From positions 1 through 29,643 of IMG/VR virus record IMGVR_UViG_3300043568_002603: a DNA stretch of 29,643 nt, one strand, 5' to 3'. Positions 1-10,100 of the stretch are shown one piece after another. The notes under the pieces were generated by a model. The model saw only the letters and a list, made by a program, of their open reading frames with translations. It searched no databases and was not told where the DNA came from. The position numbers were made by a program, and so were the translations under genes. The stretch comes from a virus. Every line of letters starts with the position of its first letter. Positions within the stretch are counted from its first letter, which is position 1.

Positions 1-127
1 CACTGTTTGTATGGGCAAAACAAAACACTGAGCAGGTCTACTACATCGTAGAAAGTGGTGGAGCTCTCTACTACTGGTGGGGAAACAAAGGCTCTTCATC
101 TGTAGCAGCATTCTACAATGACTGGGT
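1..127. repeat. Terminal direct repeat, left copy (circularisation overlap)
   Basis: The first 127 bases are identical to the last 127 (29517-29643). An exact overlap of 127 bp is what a de Bruijn assembler with k=127 leaves on a circular contig, so I read it as an assembly overlap and not a biological terminal repeat. The repeat lies inside the nozzle coding sequence, where a true phage terminus would be unexpected, and the reading frame continues across it without a break. Confidence 0.95.
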
Positions 128-2027
128 TCTAATTGCTGATGGAAGACATATTCCAAAGTTAAATGAGCCAGGTACGCAATTTATTCCTTACGCAAACAGA
201 CTCCTAATCATCAACGGTTATGATAAGCCCTTGTGGTTCTACGGTAGAGAGCGCACTAGAGATTTTGGTTTCACACTTCCAACACCACCACCTCAGCCTC
301 TTGATATTCAGCCTGATTATCTCGATGGAACAGATGACCTCAACTTAGGTGTTGCAGCCCCTAACTTTAGCTCAAAATCAGCAATTGGTCTTGGGTTCGC
401 TACTGCTGCGGAACCAAACAACTTCGACTGGAAGATGACATTCATTACCGACACAGGTTCAGAGTCTCCTCTTTCTTCTCCTTCTGGAATTTCTTGGGAA
501 ACTGACTCTTCAGCAACACAAAGAAAGTTTGGCGTTGTCATTAACAATCTTCCTACTGGACCTGCAAGTAACGGAATTGTTGCGAGACGTCTTTACAGAA
601 CAAAGAACCAACGCGTTGATACAGTTGCAGGTGCAGGTGATGCTGTCTATTACCTCGTAAATCAAATCAATGATAACGTATCTGAATTTTATGTTGACAT
701 CATTCCAGATGGTCAGCTTGTTGATACGGCACCTTCGATTGCAGATTCAGCAACTATTCAGAACGGCTTCTCTTTTGGAGCAACTTGGAATAGTTCAATT
801 TGGCTTGGTGGTGGAAGCTCAAACCCAACAAAAATTATCTACTCAAAGCAAGGCTTGCCTGAACAGTTCGGAGCATTCGACTACTTCGACATTGGAAACA
901 CTGCAGGCGGAGCTATTACCGGCATCTCTCCATACTACAACAATCTAATCATCTTCAGACAAAGAGCAATCGATATTGTTCGTATCGGTAATGGCGGAAT
1001 GTACCAAGTTTCTCAGCTCAATCCAGAAATTGGAACGACAGCAGTAAATACAGCAAAACTTGTTCCCGGTATCGGTCTTGTGTTTATGGGTTATGATGGA
1101 ATCTACGCAATTTCTGGTGGTCTTGATGGTGGTTCATCAATCACCGTTCAGCGAATCAGTAATGGTCTTGCTAAAGAAATTCCGCTCATCAATAGAGCTG
1201 CTCTTCCAAGAGCGGTCGCTGTCTACTCATCTAAGGAAAGAGAATATTGGGTTCATTACGTTCCAAACGGTTCAGCCGTTGCAACAAGAGGAATTGTTTA
1301 CCACACAGATAGTGGGCAATATTCTCTCAGACATTCCCTAACAGATGATGAAAGTTACTTGTGGGCCTTTACAGCACTTGCAACTGACACGACAGGTAAC
1401 ATCATCATTGGAACGCAACCTACTTGGACTGCTGACCCGTTTACGCTTAATCTCGAACCAAAAGGTTATCTTGTTGGACTTCATGTCTGGTCAGGCAATC
1501 CTGGATGGGGTAAAGAACTTGAGCTTACTTCAATCACACAATCTTCTTACGTTTATACTGTAACAAATGTTGCAAAACCTGAATGTAGATGGCAGTCTGA
1601 CTGGTTTGATTTTGGTGACAACAGCATTAAGTATCGTGTATTTAACGTTGAAATGGAAATTATCGGGTATGGTGATACTGAACTAAATCTGACATGGCAA
1701 AATGACTACAGCTTTGTAACTTACGATGCTGGTAATCAAAAGATGGCTAAAAGCGAGAAACTATTTACAGTTAATGAAGACCCAGTTGTTGGAGCTGATA
1801 ATGGAGCATCTAAAAACTACTTTGCTCCTGGAAAACAGGCGCTTCAAGAACCAAGAAGAATGAGACTAAGATGGGACGTGAATACTCAACTAGTCGATAC
1901 GTTCAAATTCACAATCTCTTCAGAGACAACATTCCACGTTCTTGGTGTTGACGTAAACTACGAATCATCAGCAACGCTAATCCCGCTAAACCAGAGAATC
2001 AACCTACAAAGAGGGCAGCCACAGTGA
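1..2027 (+). CDS. Tail nozzle / tail tubular protein B-like, C-terminal part (begins at 29282)
   Basis: This is the continuation of the gene starting at 29282; the first complete codon here begins at position 3. An internal ATG at 231 would give a 598-aa protein, but the open frame extends upstream to the window edge and across the circular junction, so 231 is not the start. The visible sequence is beta-rich with repeated aromatic/Gly strands (for example SSIWLGGGSSNPTKIIYSKQ and GLVFMGYDGIYAISGG), consistent with a nozzle beta-propeller and platform. The downstream gene starts on a GTG that overlaps this stop (GTGA, 2024-2027), so translation is probably coupled. In T7-like virions this protein forms the distal tail tube below the adaptor. 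Confidence 0.8.
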   Translation, partial: LFVWAKQNTEQVYYIVESGGALYYWWGNKGSSSVAAFYNDWVLIADGRHIPKLNEPGTQFIPYANRLLIINGYDKPLWFYGRERTRDFGFTLPTPPPQPLDIQPDYLDGTDDLNLGVAAPNFSSKSAIGLGFATAAEPNNFDWKMTFITDTGSESPLSSPSGISWETDSSATQRKFGVVINNLPTGPASNGIVARRLYRTKNQRVDTVAGAGDAVYYLVNQINDNVSEFYVDIIPDGQLVDTAPSIADSATIQNGFSFGATWNSSIWLGGGSSNPTKIIYSKQGLPEQFGAFDYFDIGNTAGGAITGISPYYNNLIIFRQRAIDIVRIGNGGMYQVSQLNPEIGTTAVNTAKLVPGIGLVFMGYDGIYAISGGLDGGSSITVQRISNGLAKEIPLINRAALPRAVAVYSSKEREYWVHYVPNGSAVATRGIVYHTDSGQYSLRHSLTDDESYLWAFTALATDTTGNIIIGTQPTWTADPFTLNLEPKGYLVGLHVWSGNPGWGKELELTSITQSSYVYTVTNVAKPECRWQSDWFDFGDNSIKYRVFNVEMEIIGYGDTELNLTWQNDYSFVTYDAGNQKMAKSEKLFTVNEDPVVGADNGASKNYFAPGKQALQEPRRMRLRWDVNTQLVDTFKFTISSETTFHVLGVDVNYESSATLIPLNQRINLQRGQPQ

Positions 2028-2752
2028 AAGTATTTACTGACCTTCCGCTTCATCAGAATGAGGTAACGAAGCCACAGACATTCAACAACAACATCGAAAA
2101 GGTTATCAATGAATTCAACGGCAATCTGAACGGTAATAACTTTCCCGTGTATGCCGTTCAGACTAATGATATTGCTGACCCTGCTCCATTTACAGGACAG
2201 AGCGGAGCAGTAACAGGATTCGAACAAGACCTCTCTTCTCAAGGTTTTTATCAAATTAGAAGAGCATCTTGGTCTGAGGGTGGTACAGACATTTACACAC
2301 CAATTCTTGTTCTTGACCTAAAGTCGGATGATTGGGGCAAAGGCTGGCAAAATCTCAACTATTTCAGTGGTTTCTCGCAATTTGGACTAAACTTTAATGC
2401 AAGAGAAGGAATGCTTGTAGGTTGCGCAACAATCGATTGGGCACATGGAACAGACACTTTGTCTGCAACTACTGGTGACCCTCCTGTTACTTTCCAAGCA
2501 GTTCGCGGTCATGACTGGGTTTCGCAATGGGGCGTATTCGTAAATGATGTAATGGTTGGTCGAACTGGAGAAATTCCACCAAAGCGCCATACTTCATCAA
2601 TCCCATTCAGTATTCCTTGTGGCTCACAAAATATCAAGATAGATGTTCGATGGATTTCGTCAATCTCTGACTATAACACAACTGGTCGGCCTCATGGTTC
2701 TGTGTTTGAAGTATACTCAGCAACCATCTGGACCAGGAACGTAGTAAGATAG
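2024..2752 (+). CDS. Tail/fibre structural protein, paralogue 1 of 3
   Basis: This 242-aa protein starts on GTG, overlapping the nozzle stop by four bases. Its N-terminus (residues about 5-45: LPLHQNEVTKPQTFNNNIEKV, then a Gly/Asn-rich turn with NGNNFP) shares a pattern with the next two genes: a short proline-containing lead, an N-rich helix, then a GN turn. The rest is beta-rich with many W/Y/G residues. Position directly after the nozzle suggests a tail-tip, spike or fibre-base component. No enzymatic motif is visible and I do not recognise a named family. Confidence 0.6.
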   Translation: MKVFTDLPLHQNEVTKPQTFNNNIEKVINEFNGNLNGNNFPVYAVQTNDIADPAPFTGQSGAVTGFEQDLSSQGFYQIRRASWSEGGTDIYTPILVLDLKSDDWGKGWQNLNYFSGFSQFGLNFNAREGMLVGCATIDWAHGTDTLSATTGDPPVTFQAVRGHDWVSQWGVFVNDVMVGRTGEIPPKRHTSSIPFSIPCGSQNIKIDVRWISSISDYNTTGRPHGSVFEVYSATIWTRNVVR

Positions 2753-2782
2753 ACAGATACCATGGATAATAACCTAAGAGAG
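2753..2782 (+). repeat. Dispersed 30-bp repeat, copy 1 (intergenic)
   Basis: The element starts ACAGATACCATGGATAATAA and continues with a CCTAAGAGAG end. It fills most of the 37-bp gap between two tail genes and its right end supplies the GAGG Shine-Dalgarno for the ATG at 2790. The other two copies lie on the minus strand at 16775-16804 and 17057-17082, both inside a coding sequence. It has a CCATGG palindrome at its centre. Function is unknown; it could be a transcription signal or a small mobile sequence. Confidence 0.85.
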
Positions 2783-2789
2783 GGATACA

Positions 2790-3497
2790 ATGACAATAGT
2801 TTCTAAAAAGACTTTTTCGCCAGGTGATATTCCAACTGCTGCTCAGTTGAATGCACCATATGATGACCTTGCAAGTGCATCAGCGAATATCAAGGGAAAT
2901 AATTCTGCTACAGGTTGGATAACCCATCGTCATCTTGAGACAGATGACACAGGCCAGGCAGTATTCAACACTTGCAAACAATACAATCAACCAACAGGAA
3001 CATCTGATTACAACAACACCGCATATCAGACAATCACATACTTGGGTAGTCCAGCACAAATTACGTTAAACTATACGCCTGATATCGGAGAAGTTGTCCG
3101 ATTTGCAGCAAGCGGAATGACTGGCGAACATGATGTAGCTATTGATTATGACTATGCAGCAATAGCACCTTTTATTGGACCGAACAAAGGCAAACCAAAC
3201 TTCTACGCATTCCGTTTGCTGCTAAATCACACAACTGGTGGCGTAGGTGGTACTATCGTTCTTGGCGAGTGGGGGTATAGTTTCACTACAAAAACGAACG
3301 GAACGCTAACATTTGCTCTTGCAGGTGGGCAGGTAACTGCACAAATTAACTGGCAGCCATTTGCTTTCTCTACCCTCTATCGTCAGGACCAGCTTAGAAC
3401 ACTCAATTCTGTCGAACTTCAGTGCAAGGTGTTTGATGCAACGAACACGCTTCAGATTGAACGTCACCAACTTTACGCTATTAGAGGAAAACGCTAA
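2790..3497 (+). CDS. Tail/fibre structural protein, paralogue 2 of 3
   Basis: This 235-aa protein starts MTIVSKKTFSPGDIPTAAQL. The N-terminal segment up to SANIKGNNSATGWI matches the pattern seen in its neighbours: an F/Y-x-pG-x-x lead, an AxxLN helix, then an IxGNN turn. The remainder is beta-sandwich-like (alternating hydrophobic and Thr/Gly stretches, such as TNGTLTFALAGGQVTAQINW). Its ATG follows a dispersed 30-bp repeat that provides the ribosome binding site. It overlaps the next gene by TAATG. It is probably a virion tail component assembled with the two adjacent paralogues; no receptor specificity can be inferred. Confidence 0.6.
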   Translation: MTIVSKKTFSPGDIPTAAQLNAPYDDLASASANIKGNNSATGWITHRHLETDDTGQAVFNTCKQYNQPTGTSDYNNTAYQTITYLGSPAQITLNYTPDIGEVVRFAASGMTGEHDVAIDYDYAAIAPFIGPNKGKPNFYAFRLLLNHTTGGVGGTIVLGEWGYSFTTKTNGTLTFALAGGQVTAQINWQPFAFSTLYRQDQLRTLNSVELQCKVFDATNTLQIERHQLYAIRGKR

Positions 3498-4264
3498 TGC
3501 CTTATGTGAAGCCTTACACTTATGTTGACGGAACCGTAGTTACATCAACAAACCAAAATGCTAATGATAGTTCTGCACAGATTTATATCAATCAAGACAT
3601 AGTTCAAGCTGACTATGATGATGGCGTTTTTGACACAAGCGATATTCAGCGTGGAGAACTTGACCCAATCACTAACCATCACCAATTTGTAAGTGGAGAT
3701 GTTTGGGGTCGTTTTAACGATTCAATTCCACGTGACAGAGCATACTGGACCGCTCATACCAAAACAAACAACCTGACACAGATTTCAGCAACTTCTCAGC
3801 AGTATCAGTCTCTATATGAATGTGGCGACACCGTTGTAATGGAGCATGATGGTTCCATTTTCTTCACATTTGGTGCAAATCTTGTTTCATCTTCAAATGA
3901 CCAGAACACTAAAGGAAAATGGGACAGTCGAGTCTATCTTATGTACGCAACTGAATCGCAACCTCAGCCGCAGTTTATTCAAGGGACACGATGCTATTCT
4001 TATGAGGAGACAACAGCAGTTGCATCGGCTGGTTCAACAGACCCAGGTTCTGACAACTACACAACTGGAACACCTGCAGCTAAGAATGCGTTCAACCAGA
4101 ACAGAAGATGGTGTCAGTTTCAGTGGATGGTGCAGAATTTGCCCGCAGGAACTTATCAATTCTTTGTAGCTGTCAACCCTAAAGTTGAGATTGGATTTGC
4201 AAGTGCCCGCCAATTTACACTTGAAGTCTTCTATGACGAAAAATACCAAGTTGAAGAAGGCTGA
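3497..4264 (+). CDS. Tail/fibre structural protein, paralogue 3 of 3
   Basis: This 255-aa protein starts MPYVKPYTYVDGTVVTSTNQ with an N-rich helix (NQNANDSSAQIYINQDI) equivalent to those in the two preceding genes. The C-terminal half contains CQFQWMVQNLPAGTYQFFVAV, a strand-turn-strand pattern typical of a beta-sandwich head domain. The ATG overlaps the previous stop (TAATG). Context and composition point to a tail spike or fibre subunit. Function is inferred from neighbours only. Confidence 0.6.
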   Translation: MPYVKPYTYVDGTVVTSTNQNANDSSAQIYINQDIVQADYDDGVFDTSDIQRGELDPITNHHQFVSGDVWGRFNDSIPRDRAYWTAHTKTNNLTQISATSQQYQSLYECGDTVVMEHDGSIFFTFGANLVSSSNDQNTKGKWDSRVYLMYATESQPQPQFIQGTRCYSYEETTAVASAGSTDPGSDNYTTGTPAAKNAFNQNRRWCQFQWMVQNLPAGTYQFFVAVNPKVEIGFASARQFTLEVFYDEKYQVEEG

Positions 4265-4300
4265 GAACGAATGAATACTTATCTAAGAGGAGCTTGATTT

Positions 4301-4966
4301 ATGGACCCAATTACGTTAGCAATTCTAGCTGGTACGGCAGGAACAGCCGCAGGTCAGCTGCCTCAACTAATTCCATCGAAGTTTGAGAGGCAAAACAAGG
4401 CTCGACTCGAAGCTCTTCAGCGTCAGCAACGAGCAGGAACTCTTGGGCTAACAGGTGGAGAAGAAGCGCTAATGGAAAGGCAGCTTGCAGGTCGTTCTCA
4501 AGCTGCTGCTCAAGCTGCCGAAGCTGAAAGAAACAGATTGCTTGCTGGCAGTGGTGGAGCAACCGCTGGTGGAGCACTTCTTGGAGCACAACTTGCAGAA
4601 GAAGAGCGTCAAAGAGCTGAAGAAAGAATCTCCACTGATATTATGTCAGCTGACCTTCAGCGCAAGCGTCAACAAGAAGAAGAAATTAGAGCACTTCAGG
4701 CTGCTGAAGGACAACGTCAAGCAGAAGCTCAGGCAGCAGCTGGTGCCATTATTGGAGCTGGTGTAGAAGCTGGTGTTACAACTGCTGCACAAGAGAGACT
4801 TTTTGCTGGTGCAAGGTCTCCTTCTACACAAACGGTTCAGGCTCTATCTCAATCACTTGGTGTTTCACCTGATGAAGCAAGAGGATATATTGAACTTTCA
4901 ATTACAAATCCTGAAGTGTTCAAGTATTTGACAGCCGTTCAAGGCGGCAAGATGGGAGGTCAATAA
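4301..4966 (+). CDS. Probable internal virion / ejection protein, small (T7 gp14-like position)
   Basis: This 221-aa protein is very rich in Ala, Gln, Glu and Arg. Residues 3-20 (PITLAILAGTAGTAAGQLPQ) form a short hydrophobic Gly/Ala stretch. Residues about 30-145 are a long charged helix/coiled coil (QRQQRAGTLGL, RQQEEEIRALQAAEGQRQAEAQA) with a Gly/Ala hinge at about 75-95. A second Gly/Ala-rich stretch follows (AAAGAIIGAGVEAGVTTAA). A hydrophobic N-terminus followed by a helical body is common in podovirus ejection proteins, and two very large probable internal virion proteins follow directly. The ribosome binding site is AGAGGAG, 9 bp upstream of the ATG. Confidence 0.55.
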   Translation: MDPITLAILAGTAGTAAGQLPQLIPSKFERQNKARLEALQRQQRAGTLGLTGGEEALMERQLAGRSQAAAQAAEAERNRLLAGSGGATAGGALLGAQLAEEERQRAEERISTDIMSADLQRKRQQEEEIRALQAAEGQRQAEAQAAAGAIIGAGVEAGVTTAAQERLFAGARSPSTQTVQALSQSLGVSPDEARGYIELSITNPEVFKYLTAVQGGKMGGQ

Positions 4967-4967
4967 A

Positions 4968-7148
4968 ATGGCGATTAGACAAGTTGGTGGTGTCCCAGTC
5001 TACGTAGTAGAAGTAGACGTTCCCAAAGTAACAGACTCACGAGGCAAGGGATACGGCCTTCTTGTCTCAGACCTCCGATGGAAGCTTTGGGAAGAAACAC
5101 AAAATTCTCAACTTCAGCAAATGAAGTTTGAACAGATGTCAAAGCAAGCTCAGCTCGATGTTCTTGAGCAAAAGCAAAGAGACATCTCTCGTGCAATTCG
5201 TGATGCAAGAGAGCTTCAGTCAAAAGTAAAGCTGGGTGGAACTTCTGCATCAGAAGCAGCACGTGTAAATCTTTCAATTGCGAAAGCAACACAAGGCAAA
5301 ACTGTTACAAGAACTTCTCCTGCACTTGACCCATTTACTGGTGAACTTATTCCAGGAGAAACAGTTCAGGTTGTTACCAGAACGCAGCCTGATGTTATCA
5401 AAGTTTCGCCTCTCGCTGCTCCATCAGTCGAAAGTGAACTTGCTTCTGATAAAACAAGAAGTGAAGCATTTGACAGACAAATGGATGAACTCGACAAGTA
5501 CATCTCTGATTTAGAAGCAGAACAGTCTCGAACTGGCGAAGAATTTGCAAAGTTTGCAGGAGGTCTTGCAGGTTCACAAGATATACTTTCAAGAACTCGT
5601 GAAGCTTTCCAATCACAAATTGGTGAGGGCGGTTTCGGTATTGGACGTCGTCCACTCCGTCAGCTTCCTCGATTTGATGAAGCCGGAGCTGCAGGCAGAA
5701 TTAACGAAACAATGGCAAGAGAAGAAGCTGCTCTTCTTCAAGAAGCGACCCGACGCAAATCACAAAATGCAGCAAAAAGAATTGCTGAATTTGAGGCAGC
5801 TGGCGGACTAAGGTCAGATGACCCAGAAGCTTTTGCAAAATTCGAAAGTGAACGTGACAATCCATCTCTTACACTTGACGAAGAACGCAAGGTAAGAGAC
5901 CTTGCAAGAGAAAGACTTGCTCAAGGAATGACTGCTGCTGGTGCGACACCAGCTTCAAAAGCCGGCTTTCTAATGAAGGATTTTCCTCCCGGTTCAGCTC
6001 TTCTGCCAAGAGAAGAAACTCGTTTTCCAACCGGAAGAATGCGTGATGACTTTGCTGTAGCAAGCGAGGCAGAAGCGCTTGATAGAGAAACAGTTGTTAG
6101 AGGAGAGCTTGACCGTGTTGGTCTTGGCAGTCCTGAGGCTGAAGGCTTACTTATGGAGCTTGAGGACATTCGCAGGACTAAACGAGCACCCCTAAATGCG
6201 CCAAGTTCAATTCCTGAAGCTCAGCGTCGCGCGATTGAGCTTGACGCTCTTGGTGTTAGTGCTGAGGAGGCTCAAACACGCGGATTTATGCCTCGTGATA
6301 GAGGGTTTAGTCTTCCTGTCGAAAGAATGGGAGAAGGCTTTGGTCAAACTACAACCTTTGGAACTCCAGGTGGTGGCCTTGATAGACTCAACGTAGCCAC
6401 TCGGAAGTCACCAGAAGCTCTCAGTCCTTCTCCAGTAAGAAGTCCAATGGAATCCCCTACACCTTTACCTGGTGCTACCACAAATCCTTCAGTGATTCCA
6501 GAGGAAGAGATTAGTTTCGGAGGTGGTGTCGTTCCTCCAATTCGGATGGAACCTACTCCTCCAGAAATTGTGCCAGATTTTGAAGAAGCCGAAGACCTTG
6601 TAAAAGTTGGTGGAAGAAAACCACTTCCTGGAGAAGGCGCTAAAGAACTCTATCAGTTCTACGCTCCTATCACTAAAGACTCTCGTGGTAAAGATGTCCT
6701 TCTTCCACTTTCTGACAAAGAAAAGAAGGAAGTCCACAAAATGTGGACAGATGAATCAGAAACAACCTCAGGTCTAAGCGAAGAAGAAGCACGTGCTTGG
6801 TACGAAGGTGCTGTTCAAAAAGTTCAGACACCACGCTCTGGTAAAACAATTCCTCAGAGGAGAGAGCTCTATGCAATGAAGATTGCAACAGAAGGAGCCA
6901 AACTTGCTGATAAACCAAAGCAGTTTGCCAGACTTGCAAAAACTACTTCACCTGATTCAGCTCCTGACTATGTGAAACTTGTCAATCAGATTTATGAACT
7001 AAACTCAACAAAGGGTGATAAATTCAAGCTAACGTTTGACGAAATTGCAAAATTCTACAAAGATGAACCAAAAGTAAGAGAAAGGGCTCATGCATACTTA
7101 GTAGCAAAGGACATGCTCGAAAGCGGTCTTACAAAGCCACAGGCATAA
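4968..7148 (+). CDS. Probable internal virion / ejection protein, 726 aa
   Basis: The ATG lies one base after the preceding stop. The N-terminal 60 residues include LLVSDLRWKLWEETQNSQLQ, followed by a long predicted coiled coil (residues about 50-100, QLDVLEQKQRDISRAIRDAR) and a second helical stretch near 170-200 (FDRQMDELDKYISDLEAEQS). The centre (about 440-540) is low-complexity and Pro/Ser-rich, suggesting a flexible linker. The C-terminal 150 residues are again helical and charged. No lysozyme or transglycosylase catalytic motif is visible. Its place between the 221-aa and 1808-aa genes fits an ejectosome-type set of internal proteins; this role is inferred from order and composition. 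Confidence 0.5.
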   Translation: MAIRQVGGVPVYVVEVDVPKVTDSRGKGYGLLVSDLRWKLWEETQNSQLQQMKFEQMSKQAQLDVLEQKQRDISRAIRDARELQSKVKLGGTSASEAARVNLSIAKATQGKTVTRTSPALDPFTGELIPGETVQVVTRTQPDVIKVSPLAAPSVESELASDKTRSEAFDRQMDELDKYISDLEAEQSRTGEEFAKFAGGLAGSQDILSRTREAFQSQIGEGGFGIGRRPLRQLPRFDEAGAAGRINETMAREEAALLQEATRRKSQNAAKRIAEFEAAGGLRSDDPEAFAKFESERDNPSLTLDEERKVRDLARERLAQGMTAAGATPASKAGFLMKDFPPGSALLPREETRFPTGRMRDDFAVASEAEALDRETVVRGELDRVGLGSPEAEGLLMELEDIRRTKRAPLNAPSSIPEAQRRAIELDALGVSAEEAQTRGFMPRDRGFSLPVERMGEGFGQTTTFGTPGGGLDRLNVATRKSPEALSPSPVRSPMESPTPLPGATTNPSVIPEEEISFGGGVVPPIRMEPTPPEIVPDFEEAEDLVKVGGRKPLPGEGAKELYQFYAPITKDSRGKDVLLPLSDKEKKEVHKMWTDESETTSGLSEEEARAWYEGAVQKVQTPRSGKTIPQRRELYAMKIATEGAKLADKPKQFARLAKTTSPDSAPDYVKLVNQIYELNSTKGDKFKLTFDEIAKFYKDEPKVRERAHAYLVAKDMLESGLTKPQA

Positions 7149-7158
7149 GGATTACAAA

Positions 7159-10100
7159 TTGGCACCTCAAACCAAATCTCAAGACACATCTGTATCACTT
7201 GATGATATCAAAATCACTGGAACTCAAGTCCCAAAAGGACGTGAAGGTCTTGGGCCTGGAGAACTTGTAAGACGAGCTAAAATTAAAGCAAGAGCGCAAG
7301 AACTAATTGCTGGAGGTATGCCAATGGCTCAGGCAGCTCAGCAAGCATTTGGTGAAATTGGCGTCGGCATTCTTACGTCAGAAGAAAAGAAACAAAAAGC
7401 AATTGACGATGCAGCACTTGCTAGTAGACAAGCAACGCAAAAACTAGAAAACACAAGAGCTGCTTATGTTGACCAAAGAACAGAAGTTCTAAAAGAAAGT
7501 GGCATCACTGAACCTGTTGCTAGAAGCCAAGCAGAACAGGAATTTGAAAAAGACTACCTCTCTCCAGTTACGTCTCCATATGGTGAACTTTCTGAACGTC
7601 AGGTTGGTGGCGCGGTTCTTGGTGCTGGAAAAATAAAAGCAGCTCCTCCAACAGCTGTCAGTCGTCAACCTGCAACTCTTGGAACTGCGCTTCGTCCACA
7701 AACTGTCATTCCAGAAAGTGCAGTACAAACTGAGAGGGCAAGAGCGCTTGAACCTGGCTATGCTGGCATCATTGGAGCTGGTCCTGATTACACAAAAATC
7801 AACGAACAACTTCTTGATGATGGTCTAACACCAGGAGATGCAGCATCACAAATTGCTGCACTTCAATCTGCATACAACACGAATCTTATTAGAGCAAAAT
7901 CAGAAGCACAAAGAAACAAGCAAGCACTCTCACCTGATTTCCTTCAGCAAATCTGGACACAAACAGTAGAAGAAATTAAGGATGTTCCACGCGTTCTTGG
8001 AAACAAGGAAGGGTATGTAAAAGACTACAAGCCAGAAGGTCCTCAGGACCCTCTCTTCCTTGCATTCTCTAAGCAGGTAAAGGCTGGAGAAGGCGTTCCT
8101 TCAGTTACACCAGGACAAGGAAAGTATATCGCAACGCTTGCAGCTGCTGATAGAAGAGAAGCAGAAAAGAGAATCAGAGATGAATACAAAGACAAGCCTT
8201 TGGTTGTCACTGAAACTGAGGCTGTTGAAGGAATTCGTGGCGCTCGTCCTCTTACTACTACTCGCGAACTTTCTGGTGCAGATAAAGATGCGGAAATTGC
8301 ACGTATGGCTGCTGCTCAGGTACAAACTCCTTGGTGGACAAATCCTGCAGAAGTCGAAAAAAGACTAGCTAGCCCTGACCGCTTTACAACGCCAGGCGTC
8401 TTTAGTGAAGAAACTGCGTTTGGTACTCAGCGTGAATCTTCTGTTGGATATGCACTTCGTTCTGCAATGGCGCCTCTTAACGCAATCGCAGGCGCAGTAT
8501 TCCCAGAGCTATTTATTGGAACCGGTGAAACAAAAGAGGCTGTAGAGGAAGCCCGACGTAGAGCTCGTCCTCAGGCTTACAAAGATTCACCAATTCTTCT
8601 TAACATTGCTGAGGGTCGTGGTTTCGTAGGCGAAGCTTCAGACGTAGCAAATATAACTGGATTGAACACAGACAAAGTTCTTGGCTCTATTACTCTTGGT
8701 GATATCTACAAAGCAGGAGCGTTTGCAGCAGACCTACTTGACCCATCACTTGACGTTCTTATCGCTGCAAATAGAGGAAGAGCTGTTGGAATGGGAGCAG
8801 CAGCTGCTGCAAAGGCTGCAGGAATCAAACAGCCGCTATCATTTGCTACGTCACAAGGACTTAAAGAAGCTGGTAAAGCAGTTGTATTCGAAAATCCAGC
8901 GCTAAGCACACTTAATGAGCTTGCATCTTTTGCAAAGATTCCAAAGCTAGAGCCTGGTGATATTCGAATTGCAATCTCAGAAAAACTTGCTGATGAGGCA
9001 ACAAGCGTTCTTGGAGCCGGTCGTGCAAGAACTCCTAACGTTGCGAGAATCTCAGAATCGTCAGTCCTAAAAGCTGCAGATGCAAAGCTTCAAGCACTTG
9101 ATGATGCGATTAGCGGAACTGCAAGTGGTAGACCTGGACTAACTCGTGAAGATATTCGTAGCGCAGTTGGCGAAGCTCTAACAAGAAACCCATCGATTGT
9201 AGTTTCTGATATCAGAGGATTCAAGATTCTTGATGAGCTAAAAACAAACGATGCTCTCTACAACGCTACTCAGAAGGCACTTTCTGACAATGCTATTCGT
9301 AGAGGCGTATTTGAAGCAACCAAAGACTCAGTGCTAAAAAGTGGAATCATTTCTGTTACTCCAAAAGTATTCGCAACACGTGACCAAGCGAAAAAAATAA
9401 TTGCTGACTATCGTTCTACTCCTTTTGCAAAAGAAGTTGGAAAGATTACAAGCTCACAAAATTATCGCTTTGGAAGACAGCAGCTTCCAAACCGCCCAGG
9501 TGATACCGTTGCGCCAACAGTCGTTAGACAAGGTTTCAATGTTACTGACCCAACAGTAATTTCAAGTGAACTACGTAGGTTGTCAACAAAAGGTCTTCTT
9601 AGTCCTGAAAGAAGTGCTGAGATTAGCGGAAGACTCTCAAACAACTTTATCAGCTCAACAGACCTTAGAGCACTTATTGACGCTGGTATTGAAGAATCAG
9701 CTGCAAAATTCAAAGTTGTAAAAGGCGCAGACATTGCTGAGCTCAACCCTATCGTATCAAAAGAACTTGCAAAGCCAATTGAAGTTAGAGACCTTTCAGC
9801 TCCACAATTTCGCAACTGGATTGCAAAAAGAGGTGGGCTAGATATTCCAAAAGAAGTCTTAACAGCGTCTCAGCAAGGATTCGTTGACGAAGTTATTGGA
9901 ACCGTCTCAAACCTTGATAAAAGACTGCGTGGTGATTTAGAAAAAATTCTAAAAGACCCAACCTTCAGAAGCGCATATAACGTTCCTGAAGGTGTTTCTT
10001 TGACTAGAGAAGAAGCGATTGGATATCTTATCGCTGGTCCTAAAGGATTCAACAGAGACGAAATCGCAAATACACTGAAGCTTGCTGTTGATAAAAACTT

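Noticed and set aside
231-2027. ATG at 231 as the start of the nozzle gene
   Set aside because: The frame is open upstream through the circular junction to an ATG at 29282 that overlaps the preceding stop.
2753-2782. T7-type phage promoter
   Set aside because: The repeat has only slight likeness to T3/T7 promoters and the genome encodes no single-subunit RNA polymerase of usual size; kept as a repeat of unknown function.
9462-9815. Leftward open frames inside the giant ejection protein gene
   Set aside because: They are shadows of the coding frame, with no ribosome binding sites and Ser/Leu-rich antisense composition.
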